From Bordetella parapertussis (GTDB lineage Bacteria; Pseudomonadota; Gammaproteobacteria; Burkholderiales; Burkholderiaceae_C): a stretch of 53,078 nucleotides of DNA. The position numbers and the translations under genes are program-made. Below, in pieces: positions 33,212-41,711 of this stretch (positions are counted from its first letter, which is position 1; each line of letters starts with the position of its first letter). The stretch spans positions 1 to 53,078 of the forward strand of contig CAMDKD010000017.1 of NCBI GenBank assembly GCA_945901125.1, written 5' to 3'. The notes below the pieces were generated by a model. That model was not told where the DNA came from, did not search any database, and worked only from the letters and a program-made list of their open reading frames with translations.

Positions 33212-33604
33212 ATGAATCTCATCCAAATTCTGGAACAGGAAGAAATCGCCCGCATGGGCAAAAAAATCCCCGTGTTCGCCCCCGGCGACACCGTGGTGGT
33301 CAGCGTCAACGTGGTTGAAGGCAGCCGCAAACGTGTGCAGGCCTTTGAAGGCGTGGTGATTGCCAAGCGCAACCGCGGCATCAACAGCAACTTCATCGTG
33401 CGCAAAATCTCCAGCGGCGAAGGCGTGGAGCGTACTTTCCAAACCTACAGCCCCTTGATTGCAGGCATCGAAGTCAAACGCCGTGGCGATGTGCGCCGCG
33501 CCAAGTTGTATTACCTGCGTGAGCGCAGCGGCAAATCCGCACGTATCAAAGAAAAACTCACCGCCAAGGCCACACCGGCTTCCAAGGCAGCAGCAGCTCA
33601 GTAA
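33212..33604 (+). CDS. rplS: 50S ribosomal protein L19
   Basis: The 130-residue protein has the bL19 body: PVFAPGDTVVVSVNVVEGSRKRVQAFEGVVIA, RNRGINSNFIVRKIS, GVERTFQTYSPLI and KLYYLRERSGKSARIKE. An Ala/Lys-rich tail makes it longer than the E. coli protein (115). It sits at the subunit interface. AGAGGA precedes ATG 33212. It has its own promoter-like box and structured leader and ends at a strong terminator. Confidence 0.98.
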   Translation: MNLIQILEQEEIARMGKKIPVFAPGDTVVVSVNVVEGSRKRVQAFEGVVIAKRNRGINSNFIVRKISSGEGVERTFQTYSPLIAGIEVKRRGDVRRAKLYYLRERSGKSARIKEKLTAKATPASKAAAAQ

Positions 33605-33627
33605 TTTCTAGCTGATGACTTGCTACC

Positions 33628-33660
33628 AAACCGCCCCAGTGCAAGCTGCGGCGGTTTTTT
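33628..33660 (+). terminator. Intrinsic terminator after rplS
   Basis: AAACCGCC (33628-33635) pairs with GGCGGTTT (33650-33657), ending in a run of six T. Confidence 0.9.
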
Positions 33661-33667
33661 ATCGACC

Positions 33668-34372
33668 ATGAGCAGCACCTCTTTTTTCTCATTCATGCAA
33701 ATCCCGAAGTTTTCGCCGCACGATGCCGAGGTGTTGGGCACTGACGCTCACTTGCCGCCGCTGAGCGAAAGCCGCTTAAGTCCGCTTGCATTGCGAGATC
33801 ACTTCAGCCGCCCGGGCTTGCCGCAGCCGCAGGCGGTGCACGAGCCTTCATGGTCCGGCAAGCCGCCCAAACCGGCCTCGGTGTTGCTGGGCATAGTGAC
33901 CCGATCCGAGCCCACGGTGCTGCTGACGGTGCGTACCGCGCATTTGTCCTCGCACTCGGGTCAGGTAGCCTTGCCCGGCGGTCGTCAGGACGCGCAGGAT
34001 GCCGATGAAGTAGCCACCGCTTTGCGCGAAGCGCAGGAAGAGGTGGGCTTGCATCCGCAGTTTGTCTCGGTGCTGGGGTGCTTGCCTTTGTACATCACTG
34101 GCACCGGTTACAAGGTGACGCCGGTGGTGGCTTTGATCGACCCGGCGATGCAATTGACGGCGAATCCGCACGAGGTGGCCGATGTGTTTGAGGTGCCATT
34201 GGCCTATTTGATGAACCCGGCCAACCACCTTCGCCACGCGCTGGAATGGCAGGGCGTCAAGCGCCAATGGATTTCCATGCCTTATGAGGCCGGTCAGCGT
34301 GAACGCCTGATCTGGGGCGCGACGGCAGGCATGTTGCGCCATCTTTATGACTTTTTGCAGCCCCCAGACTGA
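33668..34372 (+). CDS. Nudix hydrolase, CoA pyrophosphatase-like
   Basis: The 234-residue protein has the Nudix box G-x5-E-x7-REAQEEVGL (from LPGGRQDAQDADEV) with the LPGGR...D pattern and preceding HSGQVALPGG of the UPF0035/NudL CoA pyrophosphatases. It would split CoA or related nucleotides into 3',5'-ADP and phosphopantetheine. The start is uncertain: ATG 33668 follows the rplS terminator directly and ATG 33695 (MQIPKFSPHD) is equally possible; neither has a good Shine-Dalgarno. Confidence 0.88.
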   Translation: MSSTSFFSFMQIPKFSPHDAEVLGTDAHLPPLSESRLSPLALRDHFSRPGLPQPQAVHEPSWSGKPPKPASVLLGIVTRSEPTVLLTVRTAHLSSHSGQVALPGGRQDAQDADEVATALREAQEEVGLHPQFVSVLGCLPLYITGTGYKVTPVVALIDPAMQLTANPHEVADVFEVPLAYLMNPANHLRHALEWQGVKRQWISMPYEAGQRERLIWGATAGMLRHLYDFLQPPD

Positions 34373-34402
34373 AGACAGCCGCAGAGCTTCTATCATCGGG
34401 GC

Positions 34403-35374
34403 ATGAGCTTTATCGCATTACTGTTTGCCTTGCTGCTTGAGCAGGTCAGGCCGCTGGCCTCGGGTCACGGCCTGGAGCGGATGTTTACCCAATGGGCGGA
34501 CTGGCTCAAAAACAACCTGGACACCGGCGATATTCGCCACGGCTGGACCACCTGGGGACTGGCGGTCGGCCTGCCGTGTCTGTTGGTCGTGGCGGTTCAC
34601 TGGTGGCTGGTTTGGTCTATGGGCTGGATCTTCGCCATGGTGTGGAGTCTGGCGGTGGTCTATGTCACGCTGGGGTTCAGGCGTTTCAGTCACCATTTCA
34701 CCGGCATCCGGGATGCGCTGGCGGCAGGTGACGACATTCTGGCCAGAGAGTTATTGCGCGAATGGCAGGGCGAAGCCGATGTGACGCTGACGCGCTCCGA
34801 GATCGTCCGCCATGTGATCGAATTTTCTGCCCTGGCAGCGCACCGCCATGTTTTCGGCGTGATGGCCTGGTTCTCGCTGCTTGCTGCCCTGGGTCTGGGG
34901 CCGGCGGGGGCTTTGTTGTTTCGCCTGTCCTCCTTGTTGTTCAAGGCTTGGGGCGAGCCGCCAACCCCGGCAGAAGGCGATATCAGTCACACCAGCGATG
35001 CGCTGCAACACGTGGTTGCCCGCGCCTGGTACCTGGTGGACTGGCTGCCGGCACGCATGACGGCTTTGTCATTTGCGGTGGTCGGCAATTTCGAAGACGC
35101 GGTTGACGCCTGGCGTCAGGAAGCCGGCAATTTCCCCGGTGCCAATGACGGCGTGGTGCTGGCTGCTACCTCGGGCGCCATCAACGTGCGTTTAGGCGGC
35201 GCGTATTTGTCGCCGCAAGCCGCCGACGAAGAAGACGACGGCATGGTTCAGCCAACGGCGGGGCGCGAGCCGCAATACACGCATTTGCGCAGCATGGTCG
35301 GTCTGGTTTGGCGTGCGGTGGTGATGTGGATGGTGCTGCTGGCGCTGATGACTTTGGCCCGTTTGCTGGGTTGA
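34403..35374 (+). CDS. CobD/CbiB-family membrane protein
   Basis: The 323-residue protein has a short hydrophobic N-terminus (SFIALLFALLLEQVRPL), a second hydrophobic region (about 50-95), the helix after FSALAAHRHVFGVMAWF and a C-terminal helix. It resembles the CobD/CbiB/AmpE group as found in Burkholderiales, where the real function is unclear because the cobalamin genes are absent nearby. A regulatory, AmpE-like role is equally possible. It begins 30 bases after the Nudix gene and converges on rsgA. Confidence 0.8.
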   Translation: MSFIALLFALLLEQVRPLASGHGLERMFTQWADWLKNNLDTGDIRHGWTTWGLAVGLPCLLVVAVHWWLVWSMGWIFAMVWSLAVVYVTLGFRRFSHHFTGIRDALAAGDDILARELLREWQGEADVTLTRSEIVRHVIEFSALAAHRHVFGVMAWFSLLAALGLGPAGALLFRLSSLLFKAWGEPPTPAEGDISHTSDALQHVVARAWYLVDWLPARMTALSFAVVGNFEDAVDAWRQEAGNFPGANDGVVLAATSGAINVRLGGAYLSPQAADEEDDGMVQPTAGREPQYTHLRSMVGLVWRAVVMWMVLLALMTLARLLG

Positions 35375-35385
35375 CGCACTGTCAC

Positions 35386-36279
35386 TCAATAGGTTTTAGG
35401 CGCTGACAATTCAGCAAATAATTCGGTGAATATGGCGTAGCGACCGGTATCTATCAAGCCGTCTTTGACCGCCTGACGCACGCCGCAATCCGGTTCATGC
35501 ACATGGGTGCAGTTATAAAACTTGCAGTGATCGGTAAAGCCTTTGATGTCCGGCATGCTGGCGGCCAGATCGCCGGGCGCTATGTGGTTAATTCCGAAGG
35601 CTTGAAAGCCGGGGGAATCCATCAAAGCCGTGGTCTTGAGTTCATCTACCCAGTACCAGGTGGTCGACGTGGTGGTGTGTTTGCCGCTGTGCAAGGCTTT
35701 GGAGATGATGTTGGTGGCGGCATTGGCTTGCGGCACCAGGCGGTTGATCAAAGTGCTTTTACCGGCACCGGATGGGCCGAGTACCAGCGTGATGCGACCT
35801 TGCAGTGCTTCCTTCAGCTTGAGTAAATCGTCGGTCTGGTTGCGCAAACCCAATGGCAGCACCTGACAGCCGAAATCGCGGTAGGGTTTGAGTTTGGTCC
35901 AGGCTTTTTCGAAAGGGTTGCTCAAGTCCTGCTTGTTCAAAGCAATCAGGCTGCGTATGCCTGCTTGCTCAGCCGCGATCAGGGCGCGTGCCACCTGGCT
36001 TTCGGAAAACTCAGGGTCGGCTGCGACCAGCACCAGTACCTGGTCCAGATTGGCTGCAAAGGATTTGGTACGTACATCATCCTGGCGGTAAAACAAATTG
36101 CGCCGCGGTTCTATGGCTTCTATGCTGCCTTCGTCTTCGCTGGCCAACCATTGCACCAGATCGCCGACCACGGCCTGGTTTTTTTTGCCGCGCGGGTGGC
36201 AGATACGCCGGTTGCCCGCACTGTCCTCAATCCACACATGTCGGCCGTGGCTGGCCACCACACGACCGGTTTGTGTCAT
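35386..36279 (-). CDS. rsgA: Ribosome small subunit-dependent GTPase RsgA
   Basis: The 297-residue circularly permuted GTPase has G4 (LIALNKQDL) before G1 (GPSGAGKSTL), G2 (HTTTST) and G3 (DSPGFQAFG). An OB-fold N-terminus and a C-terminal zinc site (CKFYNCTH...C) complete it. It checks late 30S assembly. Its ATG overlaps the protease stop (ATGA), so it is translated after the M48 gene. Confidence 0.96.
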   Translation of the reverse strand: MTQTGRVVASHGRHVWIEDSAGNRRICHPRGKKNQAVVGDLVQWLASEDEGSIEAIEPRRNLFYRQDDVRTKSFAANLDQVLVLVAADPEFSESQVARALIAAEQAGIRSLIALNKQDLSNPFEKAWTKLKPYRDFGCQVLPLGLRNQTDDLLKLKEALQGRITLVLGPSGAGKSTLINRLVPQANAATNIISKALHSGKHTTTSTTWYWVDELKTTALMDSPGFQAFGINHIAPGDLAASMPDIKGFTDHCKFYNCTHVHEPDCGVRQAVKDGLIDTGRYAIFTELFAELSAPKTY

Positions 36280-37532
36280 GCAGTCAAACGTGCCAGACGC
36301 TGCGAAGCCGGCGGGTGCGAATGGTAGAAAGCCACGTACAGCGGGTCAGGCGTCAGCGTAGAGGCGTTGTCCTGGTAAAGCTTGATCAAGGCCTGTTTCA
36401 AATCTGAGGCGTTCGCATGCTGACTGGCAAACGCATCGGCTTCAAACTCGTGCTTGCGCGAGCGCGCCGCACGCAGCGGTGTGGTGATGAAAGTCAGCAA
36501 AGGCACGAATTGCATGAACAAGAGCAAGGCCAGTGCGTCGTTGGCTGAGAGCGCATGGGCTTGCACACCCAGGCCTTCAAAAAACCACAATTGGGTAGAC
36601 AGCCAGCCCAGGGCTGCCATGCCTGCAAGCGTGACCAGAAAACTGCGCACCAACGATTTGGGAATGTGATTGAGTTTGGCGTGTCCTAATTCATGCGCCA
36701 ACACGGCTTCCATTTCACCGGCATTCAAGGTTTTGAGCAGGGTATCGAAAAACACCACGCGTTTTTGTTTGCCCAGACCGGTGAAATACGCATTGGAGTG
36801 GGCCGAGCGGCGGCTGCCGTCCATGACAAAAAAACCGTCCGATTTGAAACCGGTGCGTTGCATCAAATTGTTAACACGGTCTTTGAGTTCAGCATCTTCC
36901 AGCGGTTGGAATTTGTTGAACAGCGGCATGATGAAATTCGGCGCTATCCACATGACAAACAACTGGTAAGCGACCAACAGCGCCCAGGCCAGCAGCCACC
37001 ACAGGCTGCCACCGGATTGCATCAGCTGAAGCACCGCCCAAATGAGCGGCAAACCCAGTACCGCGCCCACCAGTGTGCTTTTGAGCAAATCGCTCAGCCA
37101 CAAGCCTATGGTCATGTTGTTAAAGCCGAAGCGCTGTTCCAAATGAAAGGTCTGGTAGTAGGACACCGGCAGATTCAAAGCACCGGTGATCAACATGAAA
37201 CCCATGACCAGCAGCAGTTGCTGCAGCATGCCGGGCCCGGTGATCGTCATCAGCCAGCCATCGAGCAGGCTCAGGCCGCCGAGCAAAGTCCAGCCCAGCA
37301 GCGCCAGCGCGTCCAGCGCCAGGTCCCAGTGGCCGAGCCGCAGTTTGGCCAAGGTGTAGTCGGCGGCCTTTTGGTGCGTAGGTAGGCTGATACTTTCTGC
37401 GAAATCAGCAGGCACTTGTTCGCGGTGAGTGGCCACATGGCGGATCTGTCGGTTGGCCAGCCACAGCTTGAGCAATAAATTGATCAGCAAAAAGAAAGCA
37501 AACAGCAAAGTGAAATTCATAGGAGACATCAT
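36276..37532 (-). CDS. M48 family metallopeptidase (Ste24/CAAX protease 1 type)
   Basis: The 418-residue membrane protease has about seven membrane helices, the catalytic zinc motif VLAHELGHAKLNHI and the typical Ste24 segment DGSRRSAHSNAYFTGLGKQKR. A conserved EFEADAFA third-ligand region follows. It probably degrades or processes membrane proteins. The start is uncertain among ATG codons at 37532, 37529 and 37520; no strong Shine-Dalgarno is visible. It is divergent from orn and coupled to rsgA. Confidence 0.92.
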   Translation of the reverse strand: MMSPMNFTLLFAFFLLINLLLKLWLANRQIRHVATHREQVPADFAESISLPTHQKAADYTLAKLRLGHWDLALDALALLGWTLLGGLSLLDGWLMTITGPGMLQQLLLVMGFMLITGALNLPVSYYQTFHLEQRFGFNNMTIGLWLSDLLKSTLVGAVLGLPLIWAVLQLMQSGGSLWWLLAWALLVAYQLFVMWIAPNFIMPLFNKFQPLEDAELKDRVNNLMQRTGFKSDGFFVMDGSRRSAHSNAYFTGLGKQKRVVFFDTLLKTLNAGEMEAVLAHELGHAKLNHIPKSLVRSFLVTLAGMAALGWLSTQLWFFEGLGVQAHALSANDALALLLFMQFVPLLTFITTPLRAARSRKHEFEADAFASQHANASDLKQALIKLYQDNASTLTPDPLYVAFYHSHPPASQRLARLTA

Positions 37533-37648
37533 TTTTAGAGTGTAGGGCTTTTCAAACACACAGCAGCAGACTTGCTGAGCAACGATCAAGTAAACGTCTA
37601 TTTTCCTTCAGATGGGTTTTCAACATGCGCTTGAGGGACAATGCCTGC

Positions 37649-38239
37649 ATGAATCCAGACAATCTCACTCCCGCGTCACCAAGTGCCGCCATCCTCGGCA
37701 AAAATGACAATAACCTGGTGTGGCTGGACTGCGAAATGTCCGGACTTGACCCGGAAAAAGAACGTCTGCTGGAAATCGCCGTGGTCATCACCGGTCCGGA
37801 CCTGACCCCTCGGGTCGAAGGCCCGGTGCTGGTCATCCACCAAAGCAATGAACTGCTGGCCGGTATGGACGCCTGGAACAAGGGCACACACGGCAAAAGT
37901 GGATTGATTGACAAGGTGAAAGTCTCTTCCCTGACAGAATCACAGGCCGAAGAGCAATTGATCGAGTTCATTAAAAAATACGTGAGCAAGGGCGTGGCGC
38001 CCATGTGTGGCAACACCATCGGCCAAGACAGGCGTTTTCTGCTCAAGTACCTGCCAAAGCTGGAGGGCTGGTTCCATTACCGCAATCTGGATGTCAGCAC
38101 CTTGAAGGAGTTGTCCAAACGCTGGAAACCGGAGGTTTACGCTTCTTTTAAAAAGCAGCAAAGCCATACCGCTCTGGCAGACGTACACGAGTCCATCGAC
38201 GAACTTGCGCATTACCGCGAACATTTTCTGAAACTGTAA
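37649..38239 (+). CDS. orn: Oligoribonuclease
   Basis: The 196-residue DEDDh exonuclease degrades 2-5-nt RNA and pGpG to mononucleotides. The catalytic motifs are LVWLDCEMSGLD, the GNTIGQDRRFL region and HTALADVHESIDEL. From ATG 37649, which has GAGGG upstream, it carries about 20 residues before the catalytic core; ATG 37625 would add eight more. It is divergent from the M48/rsgA operon. Confidence 0.95.
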   Translation: MNPDNLTPASPSAAILGKNDNNLVWLDCEMSGLDPEKERLLEIAVVITGPDLTPRVEGPVLVIHQSNELLAGMDAWNKGTHGKSGLIDKVKVSSLTESQAEEQLIEFIKKYVSKGVAPMCGNTIGQDRRFLLKYLPKLEGWFHYRNLDVSTLKELSKRWKPEVYASFKKQQSHTALADVHESIDELAHYREHFLKL

Positions 38240-38303
38240 GTAGTCTTATAAAGCTGCAACAGCATCCGCATTTCGTGCGAGAATACCCTGAGTTGCACTT
38301 GAT

Positions 38304-38440
38304 GGTGTGACATTGCTACATCCTCCTCACACCTTGGGTTCATCTGAACCGCGTTGCAAAAAGTTTTGCAGCATGCTTTGTTTGAAGGTTGATGTTTTTT
38401 CCAACCTTTGAACGGAGTTGCCTCACCTTTTCAGGTGCGG
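38304..38440 (+). promoter_or_regulatory. Multi-hairpin 5' leader of the DEAD-box helicase gene
   Basis: Five successive stems are visible: GGTGTGA/TCACACC (38304-38310/38327-38333); GGTTC/GAACC with tetraloop (38337-38350); GTTGCAAA/TTTGCAGC (38353-38372); AAGGTTG/CAACCTT (38385-38391/38402-38408); CACCT/AGGTG (38424-38428/38433-38437), the last only 10 bases before ATG. The nearest GGAG (38414-38417) lies before the last hairpin. Confidence 0.55.
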
Positions 38441-38450
38441 GCTTTACACA

Positions 38451-39941
38451 ATGGACGATTTGAATTTGCATTCCCCGGCTGACGCTATGAACGATCACGC
38501 CTCTGACACACCTGCACCGGCTATCGCCGAGACCAAGGCTGTTACCCCCAACGCTTTTGCCCAGATGGGTCTGGCCCCTGAGTTGCTCGCCGCGGTTCGT
38601 GACCTGAATTTCACAGAACCCACCAACGTGCAACTCAAAGCCATTCCCTTGGCTTTGCAAGACAACGCCGACAAACCCGCCAACGATTTGCTGGTCTCCA
38701 GCCAGACCGGCAGCGGCAAGACCGCCGCATTTTTATTGCCTGTGCTTCACACCATTCTGATTGAGCGCCAGGCGCAAGAGCAGGAAGAAGCCAAAGAATG
38801 GGCTTTGAAAATAGAGCAGGCCAAGGCCAGCGGCGAAGAATTACCAAAGAAACCGCGCCGCAAAAACCCCACCGATACGCGCCATGTCAAACCTGCTTTC
38901 CCCAGCGCTTTGGTTTTGTGCCCGACGCGCGAACTGGCCCAGCAAGTGGCCAAGGACGCCATCGACCTGGTCAAACATTGCAAAGGTTTGCGCGTAGCCT
39001 GCGTGGTCGGCGGCATGCCTTACCCCTTGCAAATTGCACGTCTGCACAACGCTGACTTAGTCGTTGCCACACCCGGTCGTTTGCTGGATTTGCAGCGTTC
39101 CAAGCAATTGCATTTGAGCAAAGTACAGTTTCTGGTGGTCGACGAAGCTGACCGCATGCTGGACTTGGGTTTTGCTGAAGACTTGGCGGACATCCACAAA
39201 TTGACCGAATCCCGTCGCCAAACCATGATGTTCAGCGCCACCATCGCGCCGCGCATCCAACAACTGGCAGCACGCATCATGCGCACGCCTCAGCGTTTGC
39301 AAATCGAATCGACCAAAGAGCAAAAAAGCAATATCAAGCAAATTCTGTTTTGGGCCGACAGCCAGCAGCACAAGCGCAAATTGCTTGACCATTGGTTGCG
39401 TGACACCACGATCGACCAGGCCATTGTGTTTGCCAGCACGCAAATCGAATGTGATGCTTTGGCTGAAGACCTGCAGCAAGTCGGTTTTTCCGCTGTGGCT
39501 TTGCACGGCGCGCTCAGCCAGGGTTTGCGTAATCGCCGTTTACAGGCTTTGCGTGACGGCCGGGTGCAAATTTTGGTCGCAACTGACGTGGCAGCGCGCG
39601 GCATTGATGTGCCCAGCATCAGCCATGTGTTCAATTTCGGTTTGCCCATGAAGCAGGAAGACTACGTACACCGCATTGGCCGCACCGGTCGCGCCGGTCG
39701 CGATGGCCTGGCGGTCACTTTTGCCGAATTCCGCGATCGCCGCAAAATCATGGATATCGAACATTACACGCAAGAAACGCTGAAGGCAGAAATCATTCCC
39801 GGTTTAGAGCCTACCCAGCGTCCTGCGCGTGCGCCGTCTCATGAACCTCGTCGCGGCAAGCCAGGTGGCGGCGGTGGTAAGCCTTTTGCCGGCGCCAAGC
39901 GCGGCAATGGTTTCAAGCCTCGCAGCGCCGCCAGAAGCTGA
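38451..39941 (+). CDS. DEAD-box RNA helicase (RhlE-like)
   Basis: The 496-residue helicase has the Q-motif region (AFAQMGLAPELLAAVRDL), motif I SQTGSGKTAAF, Ia PTRELAQQ, Ib TPGRLLDL, II VDEADRMLDLGF, III SATI, and in domain 2 IVFASTQ, ATDVAARGIDV and HRIGRTGRAGRDG. Between motifs I and Ia is a charged insert of about 40 residues, and a Gly/Arg/Lys-rich tail should bind RNA. It likely remodels structured RNA, for example in ribosome assembly or cold. ATG 38451 is chosen; ATG 38487 is possible. It is preceded by an elaborately folded leader. Confidence 0.93.
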   Translation: MDDLNLHSPADAMNDHASDTPAPAIAETKAVTPNAFAQMGLAPELLAAVRDLNFTEPTNVQLKAIPLALQDNADKPANDLLVSSQTGSGKTAAFLLPVLHTILIERQAQEQEEAKEWALKIEQAKASGEELPKKPRRKNPTDTRHVKPAFPSALVLCPTRELAQQVAKDAIDLVKHCKGLRVACVVGGMPYPLQIARLHNADLVVATPGRLLDLQRSKQLHLSKVQFLVVDEADRMLDLGFAEDLADIHKLTESRRQTMMFSATIAPRIQQLAARIMRTPQRLQIESTKEQKSNIKQILFWADSQQHKRKLLDHWLRDTTIDQAIVFASTQIECDALAEDLQQVGFSAVALHGALSQGLRNRRLQALRDGRVQILVATDVAARGIDVPSISHVFNFGLPMKQEDYVHRIGRTGRAGRDGLAVTFAEFRDRRKIMDIEHYTQETLKAEIIPGLEPTQRPARAPSHEPRRGKPGGGGGKPFAGAKRGNGFKPRSAARS

Positions 39942-40241
39942 GCTCAACCGTTTGCAAACAGCCTGGCCTGAGCAGTTTCAAAACTGCCCGGGCTCGGCTT
40001 GACTGCAAGTGTTGTTGAATTGCAAAAAATGAAAAAATTTCCGAATCATTCATAATAGTTTGAATAATGAATTCTTTATAGTTCATTATTATTCGGGAAA
40101 TGTTCATTTATTTGCAACACAGCTATATTCAAACTTTCAGAAACAACGTGGATTTATTGATTTTTTTCAATTAAATCAAGAGCTTCAAGAAAAAAGTTAA
40201 TTTACATTAGATCTTTGTTAAGATCGAACTAAGGAGCATGT
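39942..40241. other. 300-bp intergenic region upstream of the bactofilin operon
   Basis: GCAGTTT/AAACTGC (39972-39978/39981-39987), extendable to 39967-39992, forms a hairpin without a T tract. Further on the DNA is very AT-rich with an imperfect inverted repeat GAATAATGA (40062-40070)/TCATTATTATTC (40083-40094). AAGGAG at 40231-40236 serves the bactofilin start. No gene is visible; the promoter probably lies here but I cannot place it. Confidence 0.5.
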
Positions 40242-40643
40242 ATGGCCAACCCAGCAGATTCATTAGAAAGTGTCGTTATAGGCGACGGTGTGGTAGTGAA
40301 AGGTGCTTTCACTGTGCCTGCCAAAGCGGTCATTAACGGCGTGATTGAAGGTGATTTAACCGCAGAAGAGGTATTGATAGGTCCTACCGGCCGTATCACC
40401 GGTCGTGTCTCTGCCAAACTGATTGATGTACGCGGCCAGCTTCACAACACCATCGTCAGCGAAAAAAGCCTTATCGTGCGCGCTACCGGCAAAATTGTCG
40501 GGAAAATTCACTACTCGGAAATTGAAATCGAAAAGGGTGGCGAGATCGAAGGTGCCTTGCACCAAGGCAGTGAACCCGTGGGTTCCTCTTCAGTATCCGC
40601 TTCTGGCGCAGTGCCTCAACAGGCCAAGCCTATTGGCAATTGA
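40242..40643 (+). CDS. Bactofilin (polymer-forming cytoskeletal protein), first copy
   Basis: The 133-residue protein is a bactofilin: a short N-terminus, then a right-handed beta-helix core of repeating GxVxG strands (VIGDGVVVKGAFTVPAKAVI, GVIEGDLTAEEVLIG, GRITGRVSAKLIDVRG), then an Ala/Ser/Pro tail. Bactofilins polymerise without nucleotide and recruit cell-wall enzymes. It starts an operon with a membrane M23 peptidase, a second bactofilin and a RodZ-like protein. AAGGAG lies five bases before ATG. Confidence 0.94.
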   Translation: MANPADSLESVVIGDGVVVKGAFTVPAKAVINGVIEGDLTAEEVLIGPTGRITGRVSAKLIDVRGQLHNTIVSEKSLIVRATGKIVGKIHYSEIEIEKGGEIEGALHQGSEPVGSSSVSASGAVPQQAKPIGN

Positions 40644-40664
40644 TTGTCATTCAACGGTGAGTCC

Positions 40665-41711
40665 ATGCGTGCAGCCCATTTCTATTTAACGTATATTCGA
40701 CGTCTTCCAGAGTTGATCAAAAAGACTTGGACTCGCGACTACCAAGACGTACGGCTGATTCTTGAGCAAAGCGGCGATCTCAAGTACTTCAATATTTCAG
40801 CTTCCATTCAGCGTTACTTCGCGCGTGGCTTTATTGTTTCTGGTTTGACTTTGACAGCTTTGATTCTGATGCTTTCGGTGTCTACCCTGGTTTTAGGCAT
40901 CAGTCGCGCTCGTTTAGAGCATTCGCACAAAGAGGTTTACCGCGCCTTGATCAGCAGCGCTTCGGACACAGTTAATGGCGAAGCAGGTGATTTGAACGAC
41001 GATCAAATGGTGGCCTTGGCGCAAACCATCCGCGACCGCGACATGAGCATACGCCGCTTTGTCGAAACATCGATGGTGACCGTCTCCGAAGAAAATGACA
41101 CTTTGAAAGCACAACTGGAAACATCCGGTTTGACTGAAAAGATTGTGAAGATCATTCAGCAAAACTCTTCCAGCGGTGGTTTCTCCATGGATTCGGATAT
41201 TCAATCCAATCCTTTATTGCGCGGAAAAGTGGCCGATGAGTTGTCCACGAACCGGGGCTTGCGTGAGGTGTTGTACGCCTTGCCTAGCCACATGCCTGTG
41301 GCCAATTTCAGCGTTTCCTCCGATTTCGGTATTCGCAAGCACCCGTTGACCGGCAAGTCGCATTTCCACACTGGCTTAGACCTGATGAGTGAAACCGGCG
41401 ACGATAAAGTATTTGCCGTCAAGCCGGGTATTGTGGTCATGGCGGAATATCATCCACAATATGGCAATACAGCAGTGATACGGCACCTGAACGGTGTAGA
41501 GTCGCTGTATGCGCATTTGGCGAAATTAACGGTCAAAGTGGGTGACAAGGTCACCACTGAAAGCCTGTTGGGGTATATCGGAAACACGGGAGAATCCTCT
41601 ACCGGCAAGCATCTTCATTTTGAGATACTGGTAGGCGGTTATCCGGTCAATCCACAAAAAGTGATTCGGACTGCTCAATATGTTCAACAAATCCAAAACA
41701 GTAACAAATAA
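40665..41711 (+). CDS. Membrane-anchored M23 (LytM) peptidase
   Basis: The 348-residue protein has a cytoplasmic N-terminus of about 50 residues, one membrane helix (about 55-79) and a charged periplasmic region with coiled-coil character (about 82-160). The C-terminal M23 domain has FGIRKHPLTG, HTGLD and HLHFE, so the zinc ligands are present and it looks active as a peptidoglycan endopeptidase. The cytoplasmic part could contact the bactofilins on either side. The start is ATG 40665 with GGTGAG upstream; a TTG at 40644 directly after the bactofilin stop is also in frame. Its end overlaps the second bactofilin by 32 bases. Confidence 0.92.
   Translation: MRAAHFYLTYIRRLPELIKKTWTRDYQDVRLILEQSGDLKYFNISASIQRYFARGFIVSGLTLTALILMLSVSTLVLGISRARLEHSHKEVYRALISSASDTVNGEAGDLNDDQMVALAQTIRDRDMSIRRFVETSMVTVSEENDTLKAQLETSGLTEKIVKIIQQNSSSGGFSMDSDIQSNPLLRGKVADELSTNRGLREVLYALPSHMPVANFSVSSDFGIRKHPLTGKSHFHTGLDLMSETGDDKVFAVKPGIVVMAEYHPQYGNTAVIRHLNGVESLYAHLAKLTVKVGDKVTTESLLGYIGNTGESSTGKHLHFEILVGGYPVNPQKVIRTAQYVQQIQNSNK

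Noticed and set aside
39967..39992. Hairpin after the DEAD-box helicase as a terminator
   Set aside because: The stem is good but there is no T run, so I list it only as spacer structure.
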